Below are positions 26,196 to 39,600 of a stretch of DNA of 64,000 nt, piece by piece (the first letter of the stretch is position 1; every line of letters starts with the position of its first letter). The stretch lies in assembly GCA_905182985.1 (NCBI GenBank), contig CAJJDN010000007.1, positions 460,914 through 524,913 of the forward strand, given 5' to 3'. A program made the position numbers and the translations under genes. The notes beneath the pieces were generated by a model. It was not told the origin of the DNA. It made no database searches and saw nothing but the letters and a program-made list of their open reading frames with translations. This stretch comes from Paramecium sonneborni. Its lineage: Eukaryota; Ciliophora; Oligohymenophorea; Peniculida; Parameciidae.

Positions 26196-29100
26196 CAGTT
26201 TATTTTATTACTTAATCCTGCTTCTTTTATTATTTATTCTAAGTTTCTAACATGCAATTATAATTATTCAGGAGACATTTATGAAATTTAATCATCTTTT
26301 TATTTCATTACTGAACTTCCTCTTATTTATTTTCTAGGAGTGACTCCTTAACTTTTAGTTTCTATATTTTATTTTGAACCTTACTATTAGTAATAGCTTT
26401 CTAAACATTCTATCTTCTTTTGCAATTCTTACATTTTACGTACATCTACTTAAATGATATTTTCATATATCACTATTTCAGCATTTAATTTTTAAAGTTT
26501 AGCTATCTGATCTTTTAAATCTTTTATCTCCTATTAAGTATTCTCCTTTTAACAATTTATTTCAACATCTTTATTTTCTTTTTCCTTTTATAATTCATTA
26601 TTAACTTTTTCTGCTTATTTTAACTATTCTTAAAGTTCTTTTACTATTTTCCCTTATTTTTAAAACATTGAATCCTTTTTCTTAAATTCCTCTATTTATT
26701 TAGCAAAGTTTTCTATTTGCTGATCTTTAGATAGATCATTTTATTCCCATTCTGATAATTATTCATTTGTCTCTTTTATCTACTTTTTTAAATCTTATTC
26801 TTTTTTTTCAGAATCTTATTATTATTTCTTTATTTTTTCAGTTTATAAATCTATTTATTATTATAGCTTTTTAACCTGTTCTTCTAATTTCTTTTAATTC
26901 TAGTTTAATTGTTAAGCTTACTTTAATTCTTAATTCGATTAATTTATTTCATTTTAAAGTTTTTCTATTTCTTCTTTTTTTGCTTTTGTATCTCTATCAA
27001 TTTGTTACTATAGCTTTTTAATTTATTCTTCATGTTTTTTTTAATTGCTAATCTAATTCTATAAATTCTTTAGCTCTTCTTCTTTCTAATTAAGTGTAAT
27101 CTTAAGTTTCTCAACTTCATCCTTCAAAAGTTTATTTTAATTTAAATCTTTTGAAATTTAATCGTTTTTCTTATTTAATTCTCTAAGTTAATCTTACTGT
27201 TTTTTCAAATTCTCATCTTTCACTTTAATTTATTACTCTTAATTAATTATTGTATCTTATAGTTTCTTTAATTCTTATTATTAAGCTTCATTTTATTTTT
27301 TCTATGAATTTGCTAATTGTTTTTATTGTTATAATTCCTTATTTTCCTCTTAAACTTTCTTTAAACTCTACTCTTTACCCTTTAATTAATTTTCAAGAGT
27401 TATTATCTATTATTTACAACTTTTTAATTCAGCCAATTATTTTTCTTTTGTTTCTAAGAGTTATTTTAGATTTTCTATTTCTTCTTCATTAACTTAGATT
27501 TTTTATTTTTATTCTTCTAAAATTTTAATTTAATTGTTTAATTAATCATTTTTTTAAATTGATTCAATTTTTTAATCTAATATTTATTATATTAAATCTT
27601 ATTTATTCTATGATTCTAATTAAGTTGCAAAGTTTTTCAATTCATCCATTCTATACGAATTTAGTTCACTTAAAGTAGTCCCATCATCACTTTATGGAAT
27701 TTGTTCAATTTTCTTTTATATTTCTTATCTATGTGATTCCATTTCTTATTATTCTTTTTATTCTAATTCAGTTTATTGAAATTAAAGTTGCTTAATCTTT
27801 TGAGATGATACATTAATATTTTAAATTAATTATTCTATCTCTTATTTTTATAATTAGAGTTATTTTAGTAATGCCTAAATTTATTATTCTTTCTCAATTA
27901 ATTTATCATTCTATTCAGCCTCTTATTTTCTCATATTTGTTTAGAGTTCAGCATTCGATAAAATCTATTTTTAACTTATAATAATAATTTCTTAATCTTT
28001 TCCTTTCATTTATGTTTCTAATATTATAACTTACTATTCTAATTTTGCTAATTGGTTTATCAATCCATCTATTTATTCTTTTAGGACTAAATTTTCAGAT
28101 TAAATATTCAAAGTTTTATCCAAAGGTCTGGATGAAATTAAATTTTGTAATTTCTTAATTTCATACTCTTATTTTGCTAATAAATCATTTTGTTCATCAA
28201 TTTATTAATAATTTCTTTAATTTTCTAGCTCTCTTTCTGTAATTAATTCTTTTTACTTATTGCTCACATCTTTTAATTGGTCTTATAGTTTGTTAATTTA
28301 AAAATCTTTAATTTTCAACTATTATTCATATTTTTCAATCATTTCAACTTAAACATCTGAATTAATTATATTTTGCTCTAATTCTAATTTTAATTAAATA
28401 ATCTAATTCTCTAAATCATATATTTTATTTTAACTTTATTCTTTATCTTTTAGACTTTTATTTTCAAGCTCTTTTGTTTTTAGTTATTATTGAAGCAATG
28501 CAATTTTTGCTTTTAAATCTTCTTCCTTTTAATCTTTCAATTATAAATTTTATTATATTTCCTTTTTTTCTTCTATAACAGATTATAAATTAGTTTGCAA
28601 TTTATTCTTCTCTTTAATTTAATCCTACAGTTTTTTAAGTTCTAAATCTTTTTATTTAATCTAATTTTATATTTAAAAAACTTGTTGTTATTATATAATA
28701 AGTTCTTCATTCCTTAGATTTTCAAGGGCATTCAATTTATCTTCATAAATTTATAAATCATCTTGTTACTTAATTATATTCTTTTTATGTTCTGATTCCT
28801 TTTTTCTAATATTTCTATTATGAGATTTAATTTCATTATCTTATTGATCAATTAATAATTATTTTTCTTAAATTTTATATTCTAAATCTTTGATTAAATT
28901 AACAAGTTTTTCATTTTCATTATCTGCAATTTATTTTTAATAAAGGAGATCATTATATTATTTTTCTTTGATTTATAATTCTTACTATATTTTTTCATAT
29001 AGATATAAATATGAATCTTAATCAGAAATTTAAGAACGAGGACTCTTTTATTCATTAAATCCTTTTGCTTAAGATATAAATTTTCCAGTTTAAAAATCAA

Positions 29101-30056
29101 AATTAGATCTTCTTTTAACAGTTGTTTCTATATCATTATTTAATTCTAAATGATTTTATTCTATTTTAATATATTATTGCTTATTTTAAAGTATATTTTA
29201 TTTTTGTATTATTTCATTTCTAGATGAATTGAGACTATAATTTTTCTTCAATTAATCAATAATATTATTTTTTTCATCAAGTTCTTATTATAATTTATAT
29301 ATTTTTTTTTTTTGTTCTTCTAATTATAATGATTGAGTTATTTTCTCCACTTACAATTATTCCATTTAGATTAAGATTTATTTATTATGGTTTTTTGATA
29401 ATTCATCATCTTTTTGATGTATAATCTTATTCATCTCTTCTATTTTCTATTATAAATCTTCAATTATTGTTTCATATTATTAAACTTGATGATTATTTTC
29501 AGATTTTGTATATGATCCTCTCTAACTTTCAATATATTTTTTATTAACCAAGTCTAATTCATGTATTAATTTTTAATTAAGATGTTCTAAACTTTCGATT
29601 TTATCAATCTAGCACGTTATTGATAATATTTTACATAGTCTTTTTAAGTTATTTCTAACTGTAAGTCTTCTTCAAAATGCTACTGATAATTTGCTAGTTC
29701 TCTATCCTTTTAAACTATGATTTCTTTCAAGGTTGATAGTTCTTTTTCTAGATCAAAGAGATTTTTTTAATTTAATGAAGAACATTTCTAATTTTTACAT
29801 CTTTTGATTTATTCACATAACTATATATTAATTTCAGATAATTCTTAATTGTTATTATAAAGAATATCAATATTTTCCTTCAGTTAATCATTTTCTTAAA
29901 TTTTCTCTTTTAACAGTAAAGTCTAAATGAAATCTAAATGATAAAAAGTACCAATTTTTCATTTGCATTAATAACTGCATTAAGTCTTTGATCCATATCA
30001 TCAAAAGTATTAGATGATTTTGATGGAGAGTATGTATAATCATACTATCGGTACAT
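26195..30056 (-). CDS. Giant glutamine-rich coiled-coil protein, 1,268 aa
   Basis: Nearly the whole protein (about residues 60-1220) is heptad-patterned coiled coil, rich in Lys, Glu, Leu and Gln, with many glutamines encoded by TAA. It starts with a short Ser/Tyr-rich head (MYRQYDYTYSPSKSS) and ends in a short globular-looking tail. A kink region rich in Ser/Pro with KSPRSQISDQD-like sequence lies near residue 370. Two introns close to the 5' end (29 and 26 nt) restore the frame, giving exactly 1,268 codons. Length and pattern fit a cytoskeletal or basal-body/golgin-type scaffold; I cannot say which. The start is only 69 bp from the stop of the upstream gene on the same strand. Confidence 0.82.
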
Positions 30057-30125
30057 ATATTTAATTTTATTTAATATAAACAACTCTAATAAAACAAAAA
30101 TATTGTATCATTTGATTATAAATAA

Positions 30126-30516
30126 TCATAATAGTTTTTCAAGAGTTTAACATAATAATGTAAATTACAGTTCTTCTTCTCTATCTTCCGAATCAAATAA
30201 AGACTACTTAAATTCTATTTCATTCTTTTTCAATAGTGATTAAGTATGTGCTTTTGACATCTTAGTACTACCACTTGTATCATCATGTTAACTAAAATAA
30301 TTACCATTAGCTTTTTAAATCTTTTCTCGATTCAATTATTAATTAGTATTAGATATACGAAATTTAGTCTAAATGGTTTTATTAGTAACTTACTGATGGG
30401 GTTATTGGATTTAAACTTGGCTAACTCTTTTCTCTTGTAAGTTATCTGGATATCAAAGGTCTAGGCAACGATTTTCTTGAAAAGTTAAATTATGAATGTG
30501 TATTCATTAGGTTCAT
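30126..30516 (-). CDS. Hypothetical Ser/Lys-rich protein, 121 aa
   Basis: Not recognised. One 25-nt GTAAGT...TTTAG intron is removed; the spliced frame is exactly 121 codons plus TGA at 30126-30128. The product is polar and probably unstructured, with basic Arg/Ser/Pro-rich stretches in the first half (RKSLPRPLISRQLTREK) and an acidic segment (FDSEDREEEL) near the end. It sits between two same-strand genes with about 70 and 130 bp of spacing. Confidence 0.55.
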
Positions 30517-30647
30517 TATATTTATTTTATAATTAATTTCATATTTTAATATAAAAATTGATATAGATAAATTCCCTTTAGAATTTACAAATAAAATATT
30601 TTTAATTTAAGATTTTGCTTTTAGAATAATTATCAATAATTTATATT

Positions 30648-31748
30648 TCAAATAAATTTCTATATGAATTACATTATCTCTGGATCATGTCCTTACAATA
30701 ATGAAATGCATTCATCAATAATTGCTATTTATTAGCTTCTATAATCACTCAAACCATTATGACTATTCTAAGCATCATTGCAAGATTATTGCCAATCTGA
30801 ATTTTCTTTTATTTTTAAATTAACTAAGTCTTAATATATAGCAATTTTGTTATTTAATTCTAGTAATTATTATTATGATTATTGCACATCAGCCCTTAAT
30901 TCAGCAATTTTTGTACTTAATCTAGTATTTGCAAATTCAAAACGAATTCTAATTTTAAATTATTTATTTACTTAGTCTTTATAAAATCTGCTTCTCTTTG
31001 ATCATCAGCAATCATTTCTAATTTCTAAACTTAATAAACTTCATCTATCAAATCATCAATTATTCTTATAACTTTTTCTTGACTTGTTCCTTATTAAATT
31101 AAAGAAAGAGTTTAATGTATCAAAGTATAAAACATTGATGATTTTTAAATTTAGTTTACTATTATTAATTTCTCAATAATTACAAATATTTTCTTTATGG
31201 TTTTTCAATTAAATAAAAGCTGATGGATCTGTTTTAATTGAAGTAATTATTATTTTAGCTTCACTCAATGCTCCAACAATAGATGTTAATTCATCTCTTT
31301 TATTTTCAAATTATTATCTTGATTCTTATCTTTATTAAATCAACTTATTAATTCTATCATTATTTCTCTATTCTTCACCTTCTTTATCTTCAGCTTAATG
31401 TTTTTTATCTAATTATTTTTATTCTAGTGGACCAACCTATTCTTAAGCTTATGCCAATTTAGTTTATGAATCTGAAATTATTTATGAATTTTAAGAAATG
31501 TGACTATCACAAGTTTATAATCTTTCATTTAAAAGTCCAGAATCTTCATCTTAATCATTCTATATTCCCTTTTTTAAGTCTTACAATAAATCTATTGTCT
31601 TTCCAAATGAAGCTGGTTCGTCATTTAAAGTTAATTATATTGCTTAAAGCACTGTTTTTCCATATTCATTTTATGATATTTCATATATTGATTTAGTGTC
31701 TATAACACTAATTATCAGAAATATCAACACTAATGATGTTGTTCTCAT
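30648..31748 (-). CDS. Trichocyst matrix protein / granule-lattice-like secretory protein, 350 aa
   Basis: Starts with a clear signal peptide (MRTTSLVLIFLIISVIDTKS). Two coiled-coil blocks follow, rich in Gln/Asp/Asn/Leu, with the features I associate with trichocyst matrix proteins of Paramecium and Grl proteins of Tetrahymena: an ALSEAKIIITSI-type helix in the middle and near the end CNDAQ...DYRSQQ..IIDECISLLQG. Such proteins are cleaved and packed as a calcium-sensitive crystal in dense-core granules that discharge on stimulation. Introns of 25 and 23 nt restore the frame; spliced length is exactly 350 codons. The gene faces the next one with only 39 bp between start codons. Family call rests on overall pattern, not on a unique motif. 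Confidence 0.72.
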
Positions 31749-31787
31749 TAAAAACGAATATTAATAATAATAATATTCAATATTATA
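31749..31787. promoter_or_regulatory. 39-bp divergent spacer carrying both 5' ends
   Basis: Only 39 bases lie between the two divergent start codons, almost entirely A and T. Any shared or back-to-back promoter and both 5' leaders must overlap the coding parts or be minimal. Inferred from gene positions only. Confidence 0.5.
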
Positions 31788-32274
31788 ATGAAAATATTGA
31801 ATATCGATAAATTATAAAATCAATAAAATAATATAACACAAAAACTTTTATAGGAATTTGCAGATAAGAATTCAATAGAATTTACAGAATTAATTAAATA
31901 AAAATATGAGGATAGATAAGTTTTGAAATAAATTATTATTCAATATGAACCTATTGTTAAGTAAATTTATTATTAAAAATCAAAGCAAAATATATGCTGA
32001 AGTTTTAGGATTTAAAATGCAACAAATGAAAGACAATTTAGATATTCAAAGTATAAATACAAGAGAATAAGTAATTGCAATGATGATACATATTGAGGAA
32101 GTTTTAGAAGAAATAGAAAAACATTTTCAGATTCCTTATAACAAATAATACTTTGAGGAAGCAAGTAATAAATTTTAGATATTATTAGTTTATGAGATTA
32201 CAATTCCAATAATTGATCAAGATGAGGGAACAAATAATTAAGAGTGTTGGTGTAAGAAATGCACAATCTCATGA
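31788..32274 (+). CDS. Hypothetical protein, 153 aa
   Basis: Not recognised. One 25-nt intron (GTAAATTTATT...CAAAG) interrupts an Asn codon; the spliced frame from ATG 31788 to TGA 32272 is exactly 153 codons. The product is acidic and helical, with an EEVLEEIEKHF segment, and ends in ECWCKKCTIS, a Cys cluster that could bind metal or be lipid-modified. It is transcribed away from the trichocyst-type gene and ends 56 bp before the convergent kinase. Confidence 0.6.
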
Positions 32275-32329
32275 TTTAAGTTTATTCTCATAATGTATAA
32301 ATTAATATAAATTAACTATTTATAAAAAT

Positions 32330-33488
<1,159 letters not shown>

Positions 33489-33974
33489 TTTAACAATTTT
33501 TTATTATTATTTTTTAAATTAATCAGTTTAAATTTCAAAAAATACTTAATGAACATAATTAAAAATTGATTTTATTTTGAAGAAAGTTTTTAATGGTTAA
33601 TCATGGAATTTTTAGTTGGCAATCAGAATAAAGTTTTTTTAAACTAAAAATCTACTACAAAAAAATGAAGTTGCCTATTTGATTGTGTTTTAATAAATTA
33701 AAACATAAGGAAATATTTTGTGTTAATTGTTTTTTTAGTAAATTGATAAAACAATCAGATAATCATCAAGAACTTTTCAACTAAAACCAAAAAAATTCAA
33801 GGAAAATAATCAGAATTCGATGAAATTGATACAAATTGCATCTAAATATTTATATTTTTGATGCTATTTTCAATTGAACTTACCTATTTCATTTTTTTCA
33901 TTTCATTATATATTATATTTAATTTTAAGAAGTATTATTAATCAGTTAGATAATTTATTTCAAAAAAATTAAAT
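33489..33974. other. Divergent intergenic region, about 485 bp
   Basis: AT-rich DNA between the divergent kinase and Myb genes; promoters for both are expected. No gene or repeat recognised. Confidence 0.45.
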
Positions 33975-34938
33975 ATGAGAAAGAAAATTGAGAAAACAAA
34001 AAAAAGTACTTCTTAATCAAATATAAGAACCCTGGACAGATTATGAAGACTCTTAGGTTATGTAGTTAGTTGAATTGTATGGTCCTCATAAATGGACTTT
34101 TATTGCCTCCAAATTACCAGGAAGAATTGGTAAATAATGCAGAGAAAGGTAGTTATCTTAATGAAATAATGAAAGATGGCATAATCATTTGAATCCATTG
34201 ATAAAGAAAACACCTTGGGATCTTGAAGAAGAATGGATTTTATTTCTATATCATAAAGCAATAAGTAATAAATGGGCAGAAATTGCTAAGCATTTAGAAG
34301 GCAGAACTGATAATGCTATAAAAAATCATTGGAATTCAGGTATGAAAAAAAGAATTCCAGAATTCAATGAAAAACTTTAGAATATTAAATAATAGTATAT
34401 ACTCAAAGGGTTGTATCTTATAATTTTATGAAGAAAGGGCTTCTTATTTTGATTAGTTTCCCATTGAATTTGAAAAAAAGGCACTTGAGATCATATTTTT
34501 AAATAAAACTTATGTTAGTTTATTAACAGATTCAGAAGAAGAAATTGAAGAACCTAAAAGATAGTCTGTCTTCTAAAGTAGAGAAAGTACAACTTTAAGA
34601 AAATAAAAATATGTAATTTTTATTATTTTATTAAAGAATGATTCAAAAATAAGGACAATATTGAAGCATCCTAGAAGAAATAGAATGCATAAAAAATATC
34701 TTCTTTTCAAAAAGCAACAAAAAGAAAATATCAATTCAAGTAAATAACATCATATGTAATGGACATAAACACCATAAAAATATGAAAAGTAATTAATATT
34801 TTAATGATTTTTATTAGTGATGATTATTATTATACACCTGCTGCTTTCAATAAATAAAGAAGATTAAGTCATAGCAGTTATAAATATAGTTAACATTAAA
34901 GCTATGTATTTAAACGTTAAAATAATATAGTTGAATGA
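33975..34938 (+). CDS. R2R3-type Myb transcription factor, 278 aa
   Basis: Two Myb repeats follow directly after a basic start ([11 protein letters not shown]). Repeat one: PWTDYED...W..IA..LPGRIGKQCRERWHNHL; repeat two: [10 protein letters not shown]...[23 protein letters not shown]. The spaced Trp residues and the recognition helices ([22 protein letters not shown]) match c-Myb-type DNA-binding domains. The rest (residues about 115-278) is polar with an acidic patch ([10 protein letters not shown]) that could be a regulatory region. Five introns (22, 27, 25, 24 and 29 nt) are needed; with all removed the coding length is exactly 278 codons, and the first two junctions fall inside the Myb domain where they are fixed by the motif. 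Confidence 0.92.
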
Positions 34939-34989
34939 ATCCTTTATGGAAAGAGAGGAACTCAAATAGAATCTATTCATTTGAACAAA

Positions 34990-36590
34990 ATTTTGTGAGA
35001 AATCAATTTTTTCATTTCTTTATTTGGAATAAATAAAGAAATTATACAATAATTATATTAAAAAAAAAGTAATAAGGTTTCTTTCCTCTTAAAAATTGAT
35101 TTGCATCCTGATATTCTAAGTTTAAAAGAATTTAACTTGCCCTGAAATCTATGGTATGAATTCGTAAAGAAAAATTGAATTAGTAAATTAAAATCGGTAA
35201 ATAACATCATTTATTATGCTTGGAAATCAAACGACATTATATTGAACCAAATGATACTATTAGTGAAATAAAGATTATAGGAGAATCAGAATAATCTCAA
35301 AGAAATGAATTACTCAATAAGATGTAAACAACTTAAGAATTTATAATGTATGATATATTTAATTTATATTATTAAATTTTTTCTAAGAAATATGAAAAGC
35401 TGTAATTTAATTAAATTCTATTATGATTATGTTGATTGTTCAGTAATGCTTTAGGGTTAATTAGCATAAATATTTAAAATTGATTAACATGAAAAAATAC
35501 TAAGAAATTTACCTATTATTATATTTATATTCCAAATATCCTGATAATTAAAAAGGAGGATTTGGAATAGATTCTATCATAAAAAAAAAAAGTAATAAAG
35601 AATAAGAGATAATAATGATTAAGGTTTCATTAAATTAGCATAATTTATATTTATCCAAATTATTTATTCTAATGCATTTTAAATAGTATTGGAAGAATAA
35701 TTAGTTTTGTAATTTTCATCTAACAAAAATTTATAGCCAAATTATTTAGTAAAATATGCAAGACAACTATGAATTATTATTTTAATTAGAATGATAAACC
35801 TCTTTAATATAAAATAGAAGTATTATATTATTATAATTAAAGGACTAGTATTGAATTGATTGATAAAATCTATAATAAAAAGTCTCTGTTAACTTTTACT
35901 TTTTTGAAGTTTCCTCATTTTATAAAGATTAAGTCATTTTAATTTTTATTAAAAATACTTTTATAAATTTGTACCTAACAATAAATTAATATCAAGTATT
36001 AATAAAAAATTGTCTCATTAAACTTCGTATCTTGATTCTAAAAATGACATCTTCTTAATTAATTAATAGTTTTAAATTAATAATATAAAGATAAAACGAG
36101 ATTCTTTTTTAAATAGGACTGAAAGCACATTTATAAATAAAGAAAGAACAAAAAAAAAAGAACTTATATTAAGAAATTGGGGTGATGTTAAATTTAGCTA
36201 ATTAGATAACAACAAAAAATTAAGATTTAAATTCGGTTAAATAGTTCTTGATTCTAAAGATTTTGAAATTTTCTTGAATAAAGATGGTATATAAAACATG
36301 GTGGATAAGACTTTAATTTACTAAAGAATTTGAGAAAAGAAAGATAATTATAAAGAGTCATTTATGAATAGATTTTCGATTAGAATATAGAGTAGATATA
36401 TCTTTGATAAATTATAAAAATTTAGCAAAGAAAAATAAGTATAATATTTTTTGAATGTTTTTGCTTTAATTCCTCTTGGCGAGTTTGCTGCTACAGAGCC
36501 AATTCAGTAATATTATTTCAAAAAAAAGTAAAGAATATTTTATAGATAAAATTTAATAAATAGAAGTAATAGAAAAAGTAAATTGATTAG
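34990..36590 (+). CDS. Unresolved multi-exon gene region
   Basis: Long open stretches in changing plus-strand frames suggest one or two intron-rich genes, but I could not reconstruct a full product. Readable blocks include EIKRHYIEPNDTISEIK (about 35225), FYYDYVDCSVMLQGQ (about 35420), GFIKLAQFIFIQIIYSNAF (about 35625), a stretch about 35980-36320 with ELILRNWGDVKFSQLDN, and FLNVFALIPLGEFAATEPIQ (about 36450). None matches a family I know. A poly-A run near 35580-35592 could hide an indel. The last block is open into the start of the next kinase gene. Boundaries are approximate. Confidence 0.35.
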
Positions 36591-36621
36591 TGAATAAATA
36601 TTTTTTTTAAATATAATACAA

Positions 36622-39600
36622 ATGCAAAGCAATCAATAAAACTAAAATATGCAAGCTTTTACAAATGACAATTCATTGCAATTTAACAATCCTAAAGTTA
36701 ATTTAGTTAATAAAAATTAATAACAAATATTAGCATCACAAGTCTAAAATCATAATAATCCTGTTATTCCATAAGTATTTCACTTTATGGGATAAAATTC
36801 TATTTAATAATAATAAATCCGATAAAATATACAATAACAACCTTTTTTTAACATTGAAAATTATGATTTACTCACAATTTCTGGAATTGAGTATAGAAAA
36901 ATGAGACTATTAGGTAAAGGTACTTTTGGTAGTGTTTATCAGATTTACAATGAATAGAATAATTAATTTTATGCTTTGAAGATATAGTCATCCATTTTGA
37001 AAACTGAAGAAGAAATTTTACTAAAGCTAAAAAATAAAATCTTTAAAAATTTAGTAAACACAATAGAATTTGAAAAACATAATGAAACTGGAGAATATTT
37101 TGTCCTTATGGAGTTTTGTGAAAAAAGCTTATAAAATGAAATAGATTTAAATCTAATTAATTATTAAGAAGCTAGATATATGATTAAATAAATTGCGAAT
37201 GGAATTAAGGAACTTCATAATGAGAAAATTATTCACAGAGATTTAAAGCCAGAAAACATACTAGTTTTTTAAAAAATAGACTAAACTACTAAATTGAAAT
37301 AAAAAATTTATAAAATATGCGATTTTGGTTTATCAAGTGATAGAAATTTAGCAATAACCTAATAATGTGGAACAGCTCACTATATGGCTCCAGAGCAAAT
37401 TAAGCTTTAAAATTAAGAAGGATATAATGATTCAGTTGATATTTGGGCTTTTGGCACAGTTATTTTTGAAATATTTTCTAGATAAGTCATGTTCATGGAA
37501 AAAAACAAATAAGAAATTTACAAATCTATTCTCAATATTAAATAAGAAGAGATAGATAAAAAAATAGAAAATGCTTTATCTATGCTTAACGAAAAATACA
37601 TTTAACTAGTTAAAGGTATGGTTCGTATTGACCCTTCAAGTCGAATGAAAATTAATGAAATTTTAGAAGTTTTATAAAGATAAGACGTTTTTAAAACAGT
37701 TTTAAATGTAAATAAAAAAAATATATTTCAAGAAATAATAAATGAAACAAAGAAGTAATTCAGAAGGAAACATGAGACAAAATAATGATCAACTTTAAAA
37801 CCAGATATAAAATGAACACTTTTTATAGTAATAATAACATTAGGATTTCATTTCAAAAAAGAATACATTAAAAATTGAAGAGTAAAAGCCAATTTAATAG
37901 TTTATATAAATTACTAAAAATCGATAACAATAATAAAACATTTAGAACTCTTAAGAGGTAAACCCCAATTAATATGTTTAATAAAATCATTATAATATTT
38001 AGTAATAATAAAACAATTTTAGAACTCAAGAGGAAAAACAAAATTAATATCCTTAATAAATTCATTAAAATATTTAGAAATAATAAAATGTTTTTAGAAC
38101 TCAGGAGGAAAAAAAAAATTAATAGCCTTAATAAATTCATTAAAATAATTAGCAATAACAAAATGTTTTTAAAATTCAGGAGGAAAAACCAAATTAATAG
38201 CCTTAATAAATTCATTAAAATATTTAGCAATAATAAAATGTCTTTAAAACTCAAGAGGAAAAACCAAATTAATTGCCTTAATAAATTCAATTAAAATTAT
38301 AATAATAAAAAAATGTTTTTAGAACTCAAGAAGAAAAACCAAATTAATAATTTTAATAAATTCACTATAATATTTAGTAATAATAAAACAATTTAAGAAA
38401 TTAAGATGAAAAACCAAATTAATAGCCTTAATACATTCATTAAAATATTTAGGAATAATAAAATGTTTTTAAAACTCAAGAGGAAAAACCAAATTAATTG
38501 CCTTAATAAATTCCTTAAAGTCACTAACAATAATTAAACGTTTATAATTCTCAAGAGGATAAAACAAATTAATAATTTTAATAAATTCATTATAATATTT
38601 AGCAATAATAAAGTGTTTTTAAAACTCAAGAGGAAAGACCAAATTAATTGCCTTAATAAATTCCTTAAAGTCACTAACAATAATTAAACGTTTATAATTC
38701 TCAAGAGGATAAAACAAATTAATAATTTTAATAAATTCATTATAATATTTAGCAATAATAAAGTGTTTTTAAAACTCAAGAGGAAAGACCAAATTAATTG
38801 CCTTAATAAATTCCTTAAAGTCACTAACAATAATTAAACGTTTATAATTCTCAAGAGGATAAAACAAATTAATAATTTTAATAAATTCATTATAATATTT
38901 AGCAATAATAAAGTGTTTTTAAAACTCAAGAGGAAAGACCAAATTAATTGCCTTAATAAATTCCTTAAAGTCACTAACAATAATTAAACGTTTATAATTC
39001 TCAAGAGGATAAAACAAATTAATAATTTTAATAAATTCATTATAATATTTAGCAATAATAAAGTGTTTTTAAAACTCAAGAGGAAAGACCAAATTAATTG
39101 CCTTAATAAATTCCTTAAAGTCACTAACAATAATTAAACGTTTATAATTCTCAAGAGGATAAAACAAATTAATAATTTTAATAAATTCATTATAATATTT
39201 AGCAATAATAAAGTGTTTTTAAAACTCAAGAGGAAAGACCAAATTAATTGCCTTAATAAATTCCTTAAAGTCACTAACAATAATTAAACGTTTATAATTC
39301 TCAAGAGGATAAAACAAATTAATAATTTTAATAAATTCATTATAATATTTAGCAATAATAAAGTGTTTTTAAAACTCAAGAGGAAAGACCAAATTAATTG
39401 CCTTAATAAATTCCTTAAAATCACTAAAAATAATAAAACATTAAGAAATCTTAAGAGGATAAACCTAATTAATAATTTTTATAAATTCATTAAAATATTT
39501 AGTAATATTAAAACAATTTTAGAAATTAAGAGGATAAGCCATATTAATAGTTTATATAAAACCAATAAAATTAAATCTAATAATTAAATATTTATAGTTC

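Noticed and set aside
27250..27492. Plus-strand hydrophobic ORF of 80 codons
   Set aside because: Antisense shadow of the long coiled-coil gene.
37868..38290. Minus-strand Leu-rich open frame of 140 codons across the minisatellite
   Set aside because: It is the complement of the Gln-rich repeat: AT-rich 75-bp units without ATG-strand stops read as Leu/Ile on the other strand. The plus-strand frame links to a kinase with exact codon arithmetic.
38490..39419. CRISPR-like or transposon terminal repeat array
   Set aside because: Repeats are contiguous 150-bp coding units with no unique spacers, and the organism is a eukaryote.
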